A stretch of 64,000 bases of DNA from the NCBI GenBank assembly GCA_015227615.1, contig JAALGZ010000005.1, positions 496,001-560,000 of the forward strand. Reading direction: 5' to 3'. The notes under the pieces are model-generated. The model saw only the letters and a program-made list of their open reading frames with translations. It made no database searches and was not told the origin of the DNA. Below are positions 23,571 to 33,261 of this stretch, piece by piece (within the stretch, counting starts at the first letter, position 1; every line of letters begins with the position of its first letter). The stretch is from Labyrinthula sp. Ha. Taxonomy: Eukaryota; Sar; Bigyra; Labyrinthulida; Labyrinthulaceae. The translations under genes were made by a program, and so were the position numbers.

Positions 23571-24750
23571 ATGTTTATAAAAGAATATAAGAAGCAACAA
23601 TTTAATTTGGCCGTATGGCCCAAAGCAAAACTAATGAGAAACTTTCTGAGAAAAGTATCTAAAGTCCAAGAAATAAACAAGTTTTCCTATCGCGCGTTGT
23701 CAACTGAGAGAAACATGAAAAATCTAACAATATCCGTAATTTCAAATCAAAAACATCCTGTGAATAAATTAATAAACTATCAAACTCCTACAAGTATTGC
23801 TGGAGCTGAAGTATCTTTCATCCCTTATAACGATTCGCAAGACGAAAAAAATCCTGTAGTTCTTTACGTTCCACCAGCACCCGTTTCAACTCTCAAAAGT
23901 GCTTTAGTTAATATGAAACCAAATTGGTTGCATTGTTTTTTGTAAATATTTTGTTTTTTGTTCATATAGTGCTGGAATCGACGCAATTGCGCCTGTCCTT
24001 CAAGAAACGAATTTCCATGCCAAAACAAATGAAGAGTTCAAAATATCTAATGGCCGTTCCGCATTTTCAGAATCCCTTGCAGAATGGGCTTTAATGGGAA
24101 TTATGTACTTCAACAAGCAGATTGGTCGTCTTAACCAAAACAAGCAAGCACAGCAATATTCTCGTTTTACCATGGATACACTTGACGATAAGAAAATCGG
24201 TTTCTTAGGCTATGGTGAAATAGGAAAAACGACCCATCGATTTTTAAAACGCACGTTAAAAAGAAAAAACCCTGAGTTTTACGCATTAAAAAGAAGAAAA
24301 GAAGAAGTCAATGGCTTGAAAGTTTTAACAACAGAAAAGGAAGAAGAGGTAAAGGAATTTTTCCAAGATTTAGACTATATCATCTGCAGCCTTCCAGGAA
24401 CGGCAGCAACGAAACATTTTATTAATTCAGAGAGACTTGGGTATTTTAAGTCGAGTGCGGTATTTATATCGATCGGAAGGGGGATTGTTGTTGATGAAGA
24501 AGTACTTGCAGAGGCACTGAAGAATAACAGAATCAAAGGCGCCGCTCTGGATGTGTTTGAAGTAGAGCCTCTTCACAAAAGCTCACCATTTTGGGAATTA
24601 GATAACGTTCTTCTCTCTCCCCACAATGCAGATCTAACAGAGGATTATTGCCAGCTAGGCTTTAATGTTTTCATGAAAAACCTAGAAGTGTATATCAAAA
24701 GTGATGGGAAACACCTTGATACCCTGGTAGATAAGTCAGAAGGTTATTAA
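23571..24750 (+). CDS. D-isomer-specific 2-hydroxyacid dehydrogenase, probably organellar
   Basis: NAD(P)-dependent oxidoreductase interconverting a 2-keto acid and a D-2-hydroxy acid; the substrate cannot be told from sequence. Exons 23571-23941 and 23970-24750, with a 28-nt intron, give 383 residues. The intron restores the frame through FFAGIDAIAP. The dinucleotide fold has GFLGYGEIG. The catalytic arginine sits in SIGRGIVVDEE, the glutamate in DVFEVEP and the histidine in LSPHNAD, so the triad is complete. The first 50 residues are rich in Lys, Arg, Ser and Phe with few acids, and include RNFLRKV and SYRALSTER. This looks like a mitochondrial or plastid targeting peptide ahead of a somewhat diverged substrate-binding half. 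It converges on the cyclin gene with 77 bp between stops. Confidence 0.88.
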
Positions 24751-24827
24751 CAACAGAAAACAAGGTACGATTAAAGGTTACAGCAATATAAACAACTTGT
24801 ATTCGTAAAGAATTTATTCTATACAGT

Positions 24828-25547
24828 TTATTCAAACTCAGCTCTGATGTTATTGATAGCATCTTCGTCAATGTTGACATCTACATCAAACTTAGTGCAT
24901 ATCTCTAGTTCCAACTTATTAAGAGTTTCCAGATCAATCCCTATCACCTTGCTCCAATACAAGTTGGAGATTGGTGTGTCGTGCATTGCCTTTGCCGTGA
25001 AGAGCAGAAGAGTTCCAAACACTCTGTGAAAATTTAGTGGAGAAAGTACAATTTCTTTTGTATGGACTTTGGATAGATTCTCATAATTCATGAAAGACAT
25101 CAACAAGATATTGACACCAAAAGAATCTGCTCCTGGAGGTTCTTCAAACCATTTGTCAAGGTATCGAACGCATCTAAAGAGAAACATGGCAGTTGCAACT
25201 TCAGGGATGGCTTCAGAAGAAAACATATCAGAAAACAAAGGGGAGGGGTTTTTGCTTTTCATCTGTGTTTCTTTCAAGATTAGCTTGTCTATTGCCACTG
25301 AAAAGCTTCGAAGTAAGTCTTTTGTAGGCTGGTATCTGCGCTCAAAACATAAGAAGCAACATTTGGGTGAGTTTGTTTCCTCGTGGTCACATAATACTTC
25401 CCTTAGTTTCTCTCCCTTTGCAACTTGCACGAAAAAATATTTTGAAAAGTAGCTGGTAAACTTCTTTACACTTTGGTGGGAATCTTCTGATTGTAACCTA
25501 CTAAATGCAGTGTGGCTGTTGTTCGAGTCGGACGACCGCTTTTTCAT
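24828..25547 (-). CDS. Pho80/P-U-type cyclin
   Basis: A 239-residue single-exon protein. The region from about residue 120 to 225 matches the Pho80/PCL cyclin box: FRCVRYLDKW, then LSPLNFHRVFGTLLLFTAKA, and finally GIDLETLNKLELEIC, the usual sequence around helices 3-5. Cyclins of this group bind Pho85/CDK5-like kinases and serve in phosphate sensing or cell-cycle control. A CCFLCFERR patch near residue 65 is unusual for the family. The acidic C-terminus ends shortly after the cyclin box, and total length fits plant P-type cyclins. A palindromic pair of TGACGTG/CACGTCA sites lies about 200 bp upstream. Confidence 0.82.
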   Translation of the reverse strand: MKKRSSDSNNSHTAFSRLQSEDSHQSVKKFTSYFSKYFFVQVAKGEKLREVLCDHEETNSPKCCFLCFERRYQPTKDLLRSFSVAIDKLILKETQMKSKNPSPLFSDMFSSEAIPEVATAMFLFRCVRYLDKWFEEPPGADSFGVNILLMSFMNYENLSKVHTKEIVLSPLNFHRVFGTLLLFTAKAMHDTPISNLYWSKVIGIDLETLNKLELEICTKFDVDVNIDEDAINNIRAEFE

Positions 25548-25741
25548 TTCTTGTTTGTTAATAATTTTGTTTTGGTGACGCGTGTACCCTATTATGTAAA
25601 ATTATTTTGATGTTTCATATTCCATTTACCGGGAAAGCAGGAACCTGTTTCTGTAGCGAAAACAATGACGACTTTACAACTTGTGTGTATGGATGTTCCG
25701 CTTGTGTTCCGAATTTATTGTTCGTTAATAAGTTTCCTATA

Positions 25742-25766
25742 TGACGTGGCATCATGAAGCACGTCA
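25742..25766. promoter_or_regulatory. Inverted pair of TGACGTG sites (bZIP/CRE-like)
   Basis: TGACGTG (25742-25748) and CACGTCA (25760-25766) face each other about 200 bp upstream of the cyclin start. ACGT-core sites like these are bound by bZIP factors in plants, fungi and animals. The same TGACGTGGCA decamer recurs at 28641-28650, 14 bp before the MoeA start. Confidence 0.4.
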
Positions 25767-28640
25767 TCAGTTGATAAATACAGCGAATCGATAATAGTAT
25801 AATTGTGTGCCCAAGTGTGGTTAATGGCTATGAAATGAATCTATTAAGCAAAATAGAAGAAAGTTCTTGATCTTTTCTAGTTCATTCTTATGCTTCTTGA
25901 GTCTATCAAGATTCTCATACGAACTTCGGAATGAAGTAGTTTAACTCTGTCTTATGTTTCCATCTACAAGATCTTAGGTGCCTTCTTTCAATTTGTCGAA
26001 CTCGTGGAAGTTTTGTCAAAGAAGTTCAGATATCAGGTTAAAAAAAGGGATTTCTAATATCCGCATAATAATTGGTCCTTACCCATTTTTACGTAACTGA
26101 AATTTTTGAAGGAAGGTTTCAACGATAGTATTATGTTCTAAAGTTATACTTGCAAAAGAGAAAAGAAGTGGAAAAGTTGAAGAACCTGCTCAGGACAGAA
26201 ACATTGTTTGACTATCCAAGTTAACTATTTAAAGCTATTTTGTTCAGGTTGAATTGTTGTAATCCCTGCTTCAGCTTCCCAACCTATGAGGGGAGAATTG
26301 GAGAATCTTCTATGATTTTAATACAATTAATAGTACCACTAGATATCTAGCGGAATAACAATGAAAAACAGCGTCCGGTGCAAAGATCTGTAAAAATACC
26401 AAGCGAGTCTCTACAGAACTTTTTCACTTAAGCATTCGAGTATCTTTATATTATTTAACTCTCTGGGCGGAGGATCCCATTCTCACTTTATGACCTTCTT
26501 CAGGAAGGTAGAAGGTTTGATGTCGGTGATTGAGAAAATTTTGGTTGCATAGTTAATAATGTATAAAGAAAGATTTAAATGATGTTTCAGAAAATGTAAC
26601 CTATTAAGGTGACCACAGATTAAATGGATAAGAAAAAACCTAGACTCTCAAGTTGATTATTTTTAGTAGACTGAATTTTTTTTTCATCTCTAAGGTCAAA
26701 TAAAATTAATAGCGCATCAAATGGGAATTCGGCTCAAATAACTATGGGGCAAAACTTTTCCAATAATGCAGTAGTTGCAGAGATTAAAAAGAAAACTTTC
26801 TGAGTTCACTTCCTATTTATTGGATACTCTTGAACGATTCAAGAGAAACATTTCGAAAGTAACCTTCAGGTTTTTATGCAATAGCTTTTTGTATTCTCTT
26901 AAGCAGTATAAATTTTATCCACGGAAGTAACTCCTATCATATCTTATAGAGGTACCTACTCATCTAAAGTCAGCCATGTTTCGCTATATAGCTATTACTT
27001 CTACGTTATTGTTGTCCTTGCAGACCTGAAGCTAGTTTTGGTTATTGGATTCATGAAGCCACGATTTTTCACTTACTTAGAAGATTAAGGTGATGATTTA
27101 GATTCTTGGGTAGTTATATTATACATTAACTATAATATGTAGAGTTGCCATTGCCGGCCCACGGAGTTTCTGGAATGGCTAAAGCACAGGCTTCCACATG
27201 GGCAAGACAGTTACTTAGTACAAATATGAGATACTGTTCAGCCCTCTTGATTCCTTCATATGGATTTTGTTACCACAAATTTGAAAAGCTCTTCAGGATA
27301 CCAAAGTTTTAAATATCTTATTCTCTATATTATTTGATGAGTGGGTGCATACCCAGTAATTTATAATGTTCGAAGATAGCAATGAGAGCTTTAGAGTTTC
27401 TACAAGTGGGTGCTAACTCATGCGGTGTAAGTACATTCTTATTCTAAGTAATTTTTTTTCTGAATGCACAAGAGCCGAATAAGATTATGATCTCTTAGAA
27501 TAATTCGCCCTTTCGAGAACTGAAAATTTTTGACCTGTACACTTGATTTATCCCATTGTCATTAAACTAAAGTTATGTAGATAAAAAAATCTTCGTAGCT
27601 ACATGTAGTTCTTGATGTTAAATTGCTTAACCTGTTAAAATCCTACTTAGTGTTGATAGGAAACTTTTACTTAACCCTTGTTGCATACAACTAAGCTCTG
27701 GCAGATACCTAGAATATTATCCTAGAGTAGTACCCCTTTTGTAGAGAGTTAAAATATTATTCTTAGTTGTTTATGGTAAAAGTTATTTATGTTTTGACTG
27801 TTCTTAGCTTGCATTTAATACGCCAACTTACATTACTTTGGATGAAGTACATATTTTCACCTAGGTAGCCCTGACCAGTGGCTTAACCTTACTACTGACA
27901 TCTTATAAAGATGTACATGCCGTGCAAACGAGCTAAAACATTAATAAAATCTCAAATATGTCTAAGAACCATAATATAAAATTTAATTACGAAGAATAAG
28001 TAATTAGCTCCTTGCCAAAGCATCTTACTTGGTGCCGGTCTAATCCCAGGGATTTTGACATTCCTTAGAAAGAAGTGTACAAAATTTTCAAGGTGCCATA
28101 AAAGTATCACCAAACCATGTTCAAGCTAAGCATAAGATACATTTCCTGAGATTACCTAAAGGTAATTAACTTAGTTCAATGATTTTTCTTGTTTTTAGTT
28201 ATTGTGATCACTAAGCAGCATTTTTACTTTCTATAGTCATTCCTCAGAACCTGGAATATATTTTTCACATTGTCTCCGCGAAGAACATAGAATTCTCCAA
28301 AAAAAATAAGAACTGGTTACTTCATAAATCTCAAATCATTAACTCATGCATCTTTTTTTATTAGAAGCGAAAATGGCGATTGATAATAATTAGCACAACA
28401 AATGAAAACATGTTATCAAATGGTTTTTCGTAGGTAAACACAGCAGATTGGTTAAATTTTAATTCAAAATATGAATATAAATTAAATAAAATATTTAAAG
28501 CATAAATATTCAGGAGGAGATACATAATATGATACACTATGTTTGCCAGCACTTTTCCATAATATAGAATTTAGTTCTATATAATTTTGCGAGTGCATAC
28601 CAGTAGCCGTTTTCTAAAAATGTAGTATCAAATATAGTGA

Positions 28641-28650
28641 TGACGTGGCA
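28641..28650. promoter_or_regulatory. TGACGTGGCA site next to the MoeA start
   Basis: Exact repeat of the decamer found upstream of the cyclin gene. It lies 14 bp before the ATG, so the transcript leader must be very short or the site lies within it. Confidence 0.35.
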
Positions 28651-28663
28651 ATGGCCAAAGTAA

Positions 28664-30481
28664 ATGAAGCACATATTCTCTAAAGAAATCTTTCAAGAGT
28701 ATAGATTCCGAATAAGAGAATGTACTCCAAATACTCACACGATTGTGCCATTGGCTAAGGCACTTAATAGAAGAATATTTGAGAATGTTCAGGCAAAGTT
28801 TGATATTCCTCCCGCCCCAACCTCAACAAGAGACGGGTTCGCTTTCTCTACCAAGAAATTAGCTAGCCTCAGACTAAGAAATATGCAACGTGTTACATTA
28901 CAAGTTGTTGGGTTTTCTCGACCTGGAGAAAAGCTTAATTTAGTCAATAACCCCGCATCAAATATTCTTCCTGTAATATATATTTCGACAGGAGGTCAAC
29001 TTTGCGATCAAGCCGAAGTCGAAAGATTTTGTTTTGATTCAGTGGTTGAAGTAGAAAAAGTATGTGATAAATTTTCAGGTTTTAGAATTGGTGAAACTTT
29101 TGTTGTTTCTCTTGATATTTTCCCATTTCAGTCCTTATTAAATAACAATATCAGAATAAAAGGAAGCGATGTCTCCAAGGGTGAACTTCTTATCCAAGGT
29201 GGGAAAAAGCTTGATGCTGCTGACATAGCTTTACTTGCTTCTAATGGTTCTCGAATGATCAAAGTATTCAAAAAACTAAAAATTGGTATTTTATCAACAG
29301 GGAACGAACTTGTTCCTGTCGAGAAAGGTCAGCTCGAGCCGGGGCAAATTTTTGATATCAATGGACCCATGCTCCTCGCACTACTTCAAAAACATAACAC
29401 GGAAATCGAAATTGTAGACTATGCAATTATGAAAGATGATGACCTGAATCCCAGTACATGTAACCTTCTATCTCGCGCATTGGATGATGGCGTGTCATTA
29501 TTGCTGACGACAGGGTCCTTGTCCAGGGGAGATAAAGATTTAATTTTGCCCTTAATAAAGGAACAGGAACATGAGATAATATTTTCTCGTTTGCCTTTAA
29601 AACCTGGAAAACCAATTACACTCACATTAGTTAAAAAAAAGTTGGTTATATGCGCTCTGCCTGGCAACCCAGCTTCAACTTTTGTTGGGTTTCATCTACT
29701 AGTTGAAAGCTTGCTGCAAAAACTCTTCGTATCGTCAAGAACACTTGCATCGGTTAAAGAAATTAATTTTTCTCTAGGATACAGCTTGAAAAAAGTGAAA
29801 TGTAAGTTTGTTCATGATCAGCAAGTAGATCCTACCAGAACAGAGTTCATAAGGGCTTCGATAGAAAAATATGATCAAAACAGCAATGCATACCTTTGTA
29901 AGAGTACAGGTGTCCAAGCCAGTTCACGAATACTCTCAATTGCCAATGCAGATATTCTGGTTATTGTACCGAGTAGAATAGAATATACAAAGTTGTATGT
30001 GCCTGCGCATGAAACCTGTTCTGGATTCCTTATAGGTGCTCAGCGACCAAGAGTGCTTTCATCAAATGTAGAGCGAAAAGAGGACTTTCCTGGTTTAAAG
30101 TTGTTCTGCTCCGATGCTTGCTTAAGAGAAATAGAAGTGGAATTATATCATGCACGAGTTGAAACTTCATTGAAAGTTTTTTTTGATTCTTGGAAGGATA
30201 TAAGTCGTCCGATAAAATTGTTTATATATGTAAAAATACAGGAAATAGAGAAGATAATGCAAGGGTTAAGCAAAGTGGAATACAGAGAAGTTCCTGGGTT
30301 GTGCGAGTTGCTCGATGCAGAAGCGGGCAAGCCAGGTGTGCAAGTGTTTCAGGTTGAGTTTACTTCAGTTCTGCTCCTTATCTCTGCTTCTTCGTTTAAT
30401 AGAATTAAACAAAGACTGAGCTCACTGGTCCCTGTTCTCTCTAATATATTGAGAGAGAACTTTGATGAAAGTATTATGTGA
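28664..30481 (+). CDS. Molybdopterin molybdenumtransferase (MoeA / Cnx1 E-domain / gephyrin E-domain)
   Basis: Inserts molybdate into adenylylated molybdopterin in the last step of Mo-cofactor synthesis. Single exon, 605 residues. Residues 1-460 follow the MoeA order: STRDGFAF for the usual VDGYA block, ILSTGNEL, then TTGSLSRGDKD where bacterial enzymes have TTGGVSMGDKD, LKPGKP and ALPGNPAST. The core is therefore intact, with small changes in the GGVSMGD loop. Plant Cnx1 and animal gephyrin fuse this domain to a MogA-like G domain; none is visible here. Instead the last 140 residues form an extension I cannot assign, rich in charged helices. The G-domain function must come from another gene. 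It converges on the Mad3-like gene, with 194 bp between. Confidence 0.9.
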   Translation: MKHIFSKEIFQEYRFRIRECTPNTHTIVPLAKALNRRIFENVQAKFDIPPAPTSTRDGFAFSTKKLASLRLRNMQRVTLQVVGFSRPGEKLNLVNNPASNILPVIYISTGGQLCDQAEVERFCFDSVVEVEKVCDKFSGFRIGETFVVSLDIFPFQSLLNNNIRIKGSDVSKGELLIQGGKKLDAADIALLASNGSRMIKVFKKLKIGILSTGNELVPVEKGQLEPGQIFDINGPMLLALLQKHNTEIEIVDYAIMKDDDLNPSTCNLLSRALDDGVSLLLTTGSLSRGDKDLILPLIKEQEHEIIFSRLPLKPGKPITLTLVKKKLVICALPGNPASTFVGFHLLVESLLQKLFVSSRTLASVKEINFSLGYSLKKVKCKFVHDQQVDPTRTEFIRASIEKYDQNSNAYLCKSTGVQASSRILSIANADILVIVPSRIEYTKLYVPAHETCSGFLIGAQRPRVLSSNVERKEDFPGLKLFCSDACLREIEVELYHARVETSLKVFFDSWKDISRPIKLFIYVKIQEIEKIMQGLSKVEYREVPGLCELLDAEAGKPGVQVFQVEFTSVLLLISASSFNRIKQRLSSLVPVLSNILRENFDESIM

Positions 30482-30675
30482 TCCCGTCAAATAAAAAGAG
30501 TTAGATACGAGAGTGCGAGACGAAACCTTTTTCTTTTCATCGTATATCACAGCATCGTTCTATATTTCTTTTGACAAATTTATATTGCAATTTGCAAGTA
30601 AGACTCCATTCCTGAACAAGAACAGGGTACTATATATTCAACAACATAAGATGTGATTAAACCTTGAAAAGTAAC

Positions 30676-31483
30676 CTAGTTCCTGTGGAAAACTTTTAAG
30701 GAGTTTATTCTATTCTCCTTTCCTATGGTTGGTAGTTGCCTGTTTTTCCCCACAAAACCCCTTTCTTCCTTTATCTTTGCTGACCGGCCTCCGACCTTTA
30801 GAACCCTTCGCTCGACTCCAGGATGTATTCGTCCAACAAGTTGCCTATTTTCATGAAGAGTCTGCAATGTTCTATCATATTTACCTTTCCCTTTATCGTC
30901 ATCACTTTCTTGTGCATACTTTGCTTCAAGGTAATCTAGTTTTTCCTTAGTTTTCTCTAGCAACTTTATAGGCCGTGCTCCTGCACTAATACCTTTTTCA
31001 AGGGCGAGCCTTGCCAACTTCCATTGGTTATCTCTGATTGCTTGTTTAACAACTTCTCTGTAATATCTAGCATATGTTAAACCAATTTTTCTATCTCTCA
31101 TTACCTTTAACACAGCCTTTGTATCATAGAAGTAGATGGCACGTCTAAGCCAAAGCTCAACGTAACAGCTTTGTTCTTGCAAACCCTCACTGTTAATTTC
31201 TTCTAGAGCACGATCATAAAGAGGAACTCTATTTTTGAAATTGTGCAGATACTTCTTATCATTCCAAGACAAATATCGTGTCCAAATCTCTACAGTGTTG
31301 CCGTTTTCCTTAAGCTCCTTTTCAAAATCATCAGCAGTTCCCACAATTCTTAACTTCAGACCTCTCTTCGTGCTTTCTATATTTTAATTTTTTGAATAAG
31401 ATACCAAAATCTTCGGGAGCATACCCATCTCTGTTGTGTGGAAGGTTATTACGGAGATTAAGATATTTTTCTTCTCCTTGCAT
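30676..31483 (-). CDS. Mad3/BubR1-like spindle checkpoint protein (BUB1/MAD3 N-terminal domain, no kinase)
   Basis: Exons 31405-31483 and 30676-31376 on the minus strand, with a 28-nt intron, give 259 residues. Residues about 40-165 match the TPR-like BUB1/Mad3 homology domain: DDFEKELKENGNTVEIWTRYLSW, later VPLYDRALEEI and WLRRAIYF, then LARLALEKGISAGARP. This domain binds Knl1 and the anaphase-promoting complex. There is no GLEBS-like motif and no kinase domain. A KEN box (residues 246-248, GKENRINS) lies near the C-terminus. The N-terminal KEN1 site that Mad3/BubR1 proteins carry before the TPR is not visible; STKRGLKLR stands there instead. It shares an 80-bp divergent promoter with the dehydroquinase gene. 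Confidence 0.85.
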
Positions 31484-31563
31484 CTTTTCCTGTTCGTCCT
31501 TAAGAGTTTTCTATTAATTTCATTGGTTAAACATATTAATGTGTCCAATCAATTAGAAAAAAA
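31484..31563. promoter_or_regulatory. 80-bp divergent promoter with two CCAAT boxes
   Basis: This is the whole space between the Mad3-like and dehydroquinase start codons. It contains an inverted CCAAT box (ATTGG, 31522-31526) and a direct one (CCAAT, 31545-31549), the binding site of NF-Y factors. The spacing leaves room for only very short leaders on both sides. Confidence 0.5.
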
Positions 31564-32283
31564 ATGGCACTTTGTTTGAGTTTGAGTGAACCAAGTTTTT
31601 TACTTTGCAAGGAAAAAATAAAAGCTTTGGTAAGCAAGAAGAAGGACAATGAAAACCTTGATTTTATGATAGAAATCCGTGCAGATCTCATACATGAAAA
31701 AGGTGAGGGTGAATTGACCGACTCTCAAGTTATTGAACTCCTGTCGTTGTGCAAAGTCAATGGCCTTAAAACAATTTTCACTGTGAGGGATTTGAAAAGA
31801 GCTGAAACTGGGTTTAGCATAGAAAGACTGCATCTCCTTCACCTTGGAGCTAATAACCAAGCCAGCTATGTTGATTTAGAGTACGAAGCACCGAAAAAAT
31901 ATAAAGAACAGGTACTTCAAGCTGCCAAAGAATCAGGATGCGAGGTTATTGTCTCTTACCACAATTACGAAGAAACCCCATCAACCGAAGAACTGAAAGA
32001 ACTAATAGATGAGTGTTACAAGTTTGGAGGCAGTATAGCAAAGGTAGCAACAAAAGCGCTTTCGAAGAAGGATTCTTCCCGTTTGCTTTCTTTATACAGT
32101 GAATATGAACCTGGAAAAGTAATTATTCTTGGAATGGGAGAGTTTGGAAAAATATCCAGAGTGGCATCGATCTACCTTGGATCACTACTTACTTTTGTGG
32201 CTGAAGACAAGACTTCTCTGACCGCCCCGGGACAACTAAGCATAGATGGATTTATTAAAATAACAAAGGAAATGGATACGTAG
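31564..32283 (+). CDS. Type I 3-dehydroquinate dehydratase, stand-alone
   Basis: Converts 3-dehydroquinate to 3-dehydroshikimate in the shikimate pathway through a Schiff-base lysine. 239 residues, one exon. The catalytic His133 lies in VSYHNYEETP and the Schiff-base Lys160 in SIAKVATKA. The substrate-binding EIRADL motif, the GKISR arginine and the TAPGQLS loop are all present, so the enzyme should be active. In plants this domain is fused to shikimate dehydrogenase, and in fungi to the AROM protein. Here it stands alone, as in bacteria. There is no obvious transit peptide. Its TAG stop abuts the stop codon of the opposing gene. Confidence 0.92.
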   Translation: MALCLSLSEPSFLLCKEKIKALVSKKKDNENLDFMIEIRADLIHEKGEGELTDSQVIELLSLCKVNGLKTIFTVRDLKRAETGFSIERLHLLHLGANNQASYVDLEYEAPKKYKEQVLQAAKESGCEVIVSYHNYEETPSTEELKELIDECYKFGGSIAKVATKALSKKDSSRLLSLYSEYEPGKVIILGMGEFGKISRVASIYLGSLLTFVAEDKTSLTAPGQLSIDGFIKITKEMDT

Positions 32284-33093
32284 TCACTCAAGCTCGTTTT
32301 CTTGCTCGGAACCAAAAGTGTTTCTGGAATCTTCTTCTTCCGAAGAAGAAGAGGAGAAGTTTTCATCTTCTTCAGAGTCAGAGTTGTGCTTTACTTTGTA
32401 ATCAACTTTTACCCTTTTTCTCCTGGAATTTTTTTCAATAACATTTTTTAAATCAATCCCTTCTAAATCCTGCTTCTTTTCCTTTATTCTTTTATATTTT
32501 TGGATCTCCTTTGGTGTTGGAAACTTGCCTGAGAACTTCACATCTTTTTCTTCCAGTCGCTTTCTCAATAATTTGATCCTCTGTTCTATATCTTGTTCCA
32601 CTGAAGGCAGATCTTTATAAATTTTTGGTCCAATTCCAGCTGCTCTAACTAGCTTTGAAATTGCTGCAAGACCTTTTGTTAGAGACTTTGAAGATTCACC
32701 TTGCGCTGAGTCATGTTTTTTTGTCTCTGGGATAGATTTATTAGGATTTTTAGCTTGACTTTCTTCGGATTCTGAACCTATAATCTGCTGGCTATCTTCA
32801 GCACTGTGGCTAGAAGATACACTGTCTTCACTTGAAACAAGTTTGTTATCTTGTTGTGATTGTACAAACTTTAGCACTAAGTCCTTTAGTAGAGCCTTAT
32901 GCTTTTTACTTCTGAGTATCGAACCTTTTTCATATTTTAAGACTTTCTCAATTTTATAAGCTAATTTCTTCGTGGTTAGTTTGTTTAAGTCCGATGCTTC
33001 TAAAACCGTTTTTGCTTCTTTCTCTATGTCTTCTTGTAACAGCTTCATAGGGAATAACAGCTGGTGATTGGTCAGTTCTTCCAATCGTATCAT
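32284..33093 (-). CDS. HIRIP3/CHZ-domain-like putative H2A-H2B/H2A.Z chaperone
   Basis: 269-residue, very charged protein. The N-terminal 80 residues look helical. A Ser/Glu-rich linker follows, then a conserved-looking block (about 135-240) with LAAISKLVRAAGIGPKIYKDLP and a CHZ-like element, GIDLKNVIEKNSRRKRV. The tail is a long acidic Ser/Glu run. This layout is that of HIRIP3, whose CHZ motif binds H2A-type histones. Assignment rests on motif order rather than long identity, so confidence is moderate. Its stop codon (32284-32286) touches that of the dehydroquinase gene with no base between. Confidence 0.7.
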   Translation of the reverse strand: MIRLEELTNHQLLFPMKLLQEDIEKEAKTVLEASDLNKLTTKKLAYKIEKVLKYEKGSILRSKKHKALLKDLVLKFVQSQQDNKLVSSEDSVSSSHSAEDSQQIIGSESEESQAKNPNKSIPETKKHDSAQGESSKSLTKGLAAISKLVRAAGIGPKIYKDLPSVEQDIEQRIKLLRKRLEEKDVKFSGKFPTPKEIQKYKRIKEKKQDLEGIDLKNVIEKNSRRKRVKVDYKVKHNSDSEEDENFSSSSSEEEDSRNTFGSEQENELE

Positions 33094-33261
33094 GTAAAAA
33101 CTTTTGATATGATTGGCTCTGCAACCTTACTTCAAGTGTCTGATTGGTGAATGAAAAAGAAAACGAACACAAAGCTAAATCGAGAAGAGACAAAACTCTT
33201 ATTCATTCACATTTGGCATCAATAGGCTTGTGTAGTATCTGCCTTTAAAGTATATTAAGTA
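33094..33261. promoter_or_regulatory. 168-bp divergent promoter with two inverted CCAAT boxes
   Basis: GATTGGCT (ATTGG at 33112-33116) and GATTGGTG (ATTGG at 33143-33147) lie between the HIRIP3-like gene and the unknown gene to its right. They would serve one or both starts. Confidence 0.45.

Larger units (their letters stand above)
25548..28663. other. Gene-free stretch between divergent cyclin and MoeA genes
   Basis: No supported gene; open frames are short and random-looking. Both ends carry TGACGTGGCA sites (listed separately) that probably belong to the promoters of the two flanking, divergently transcribed genes. Confidence 0.5.
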
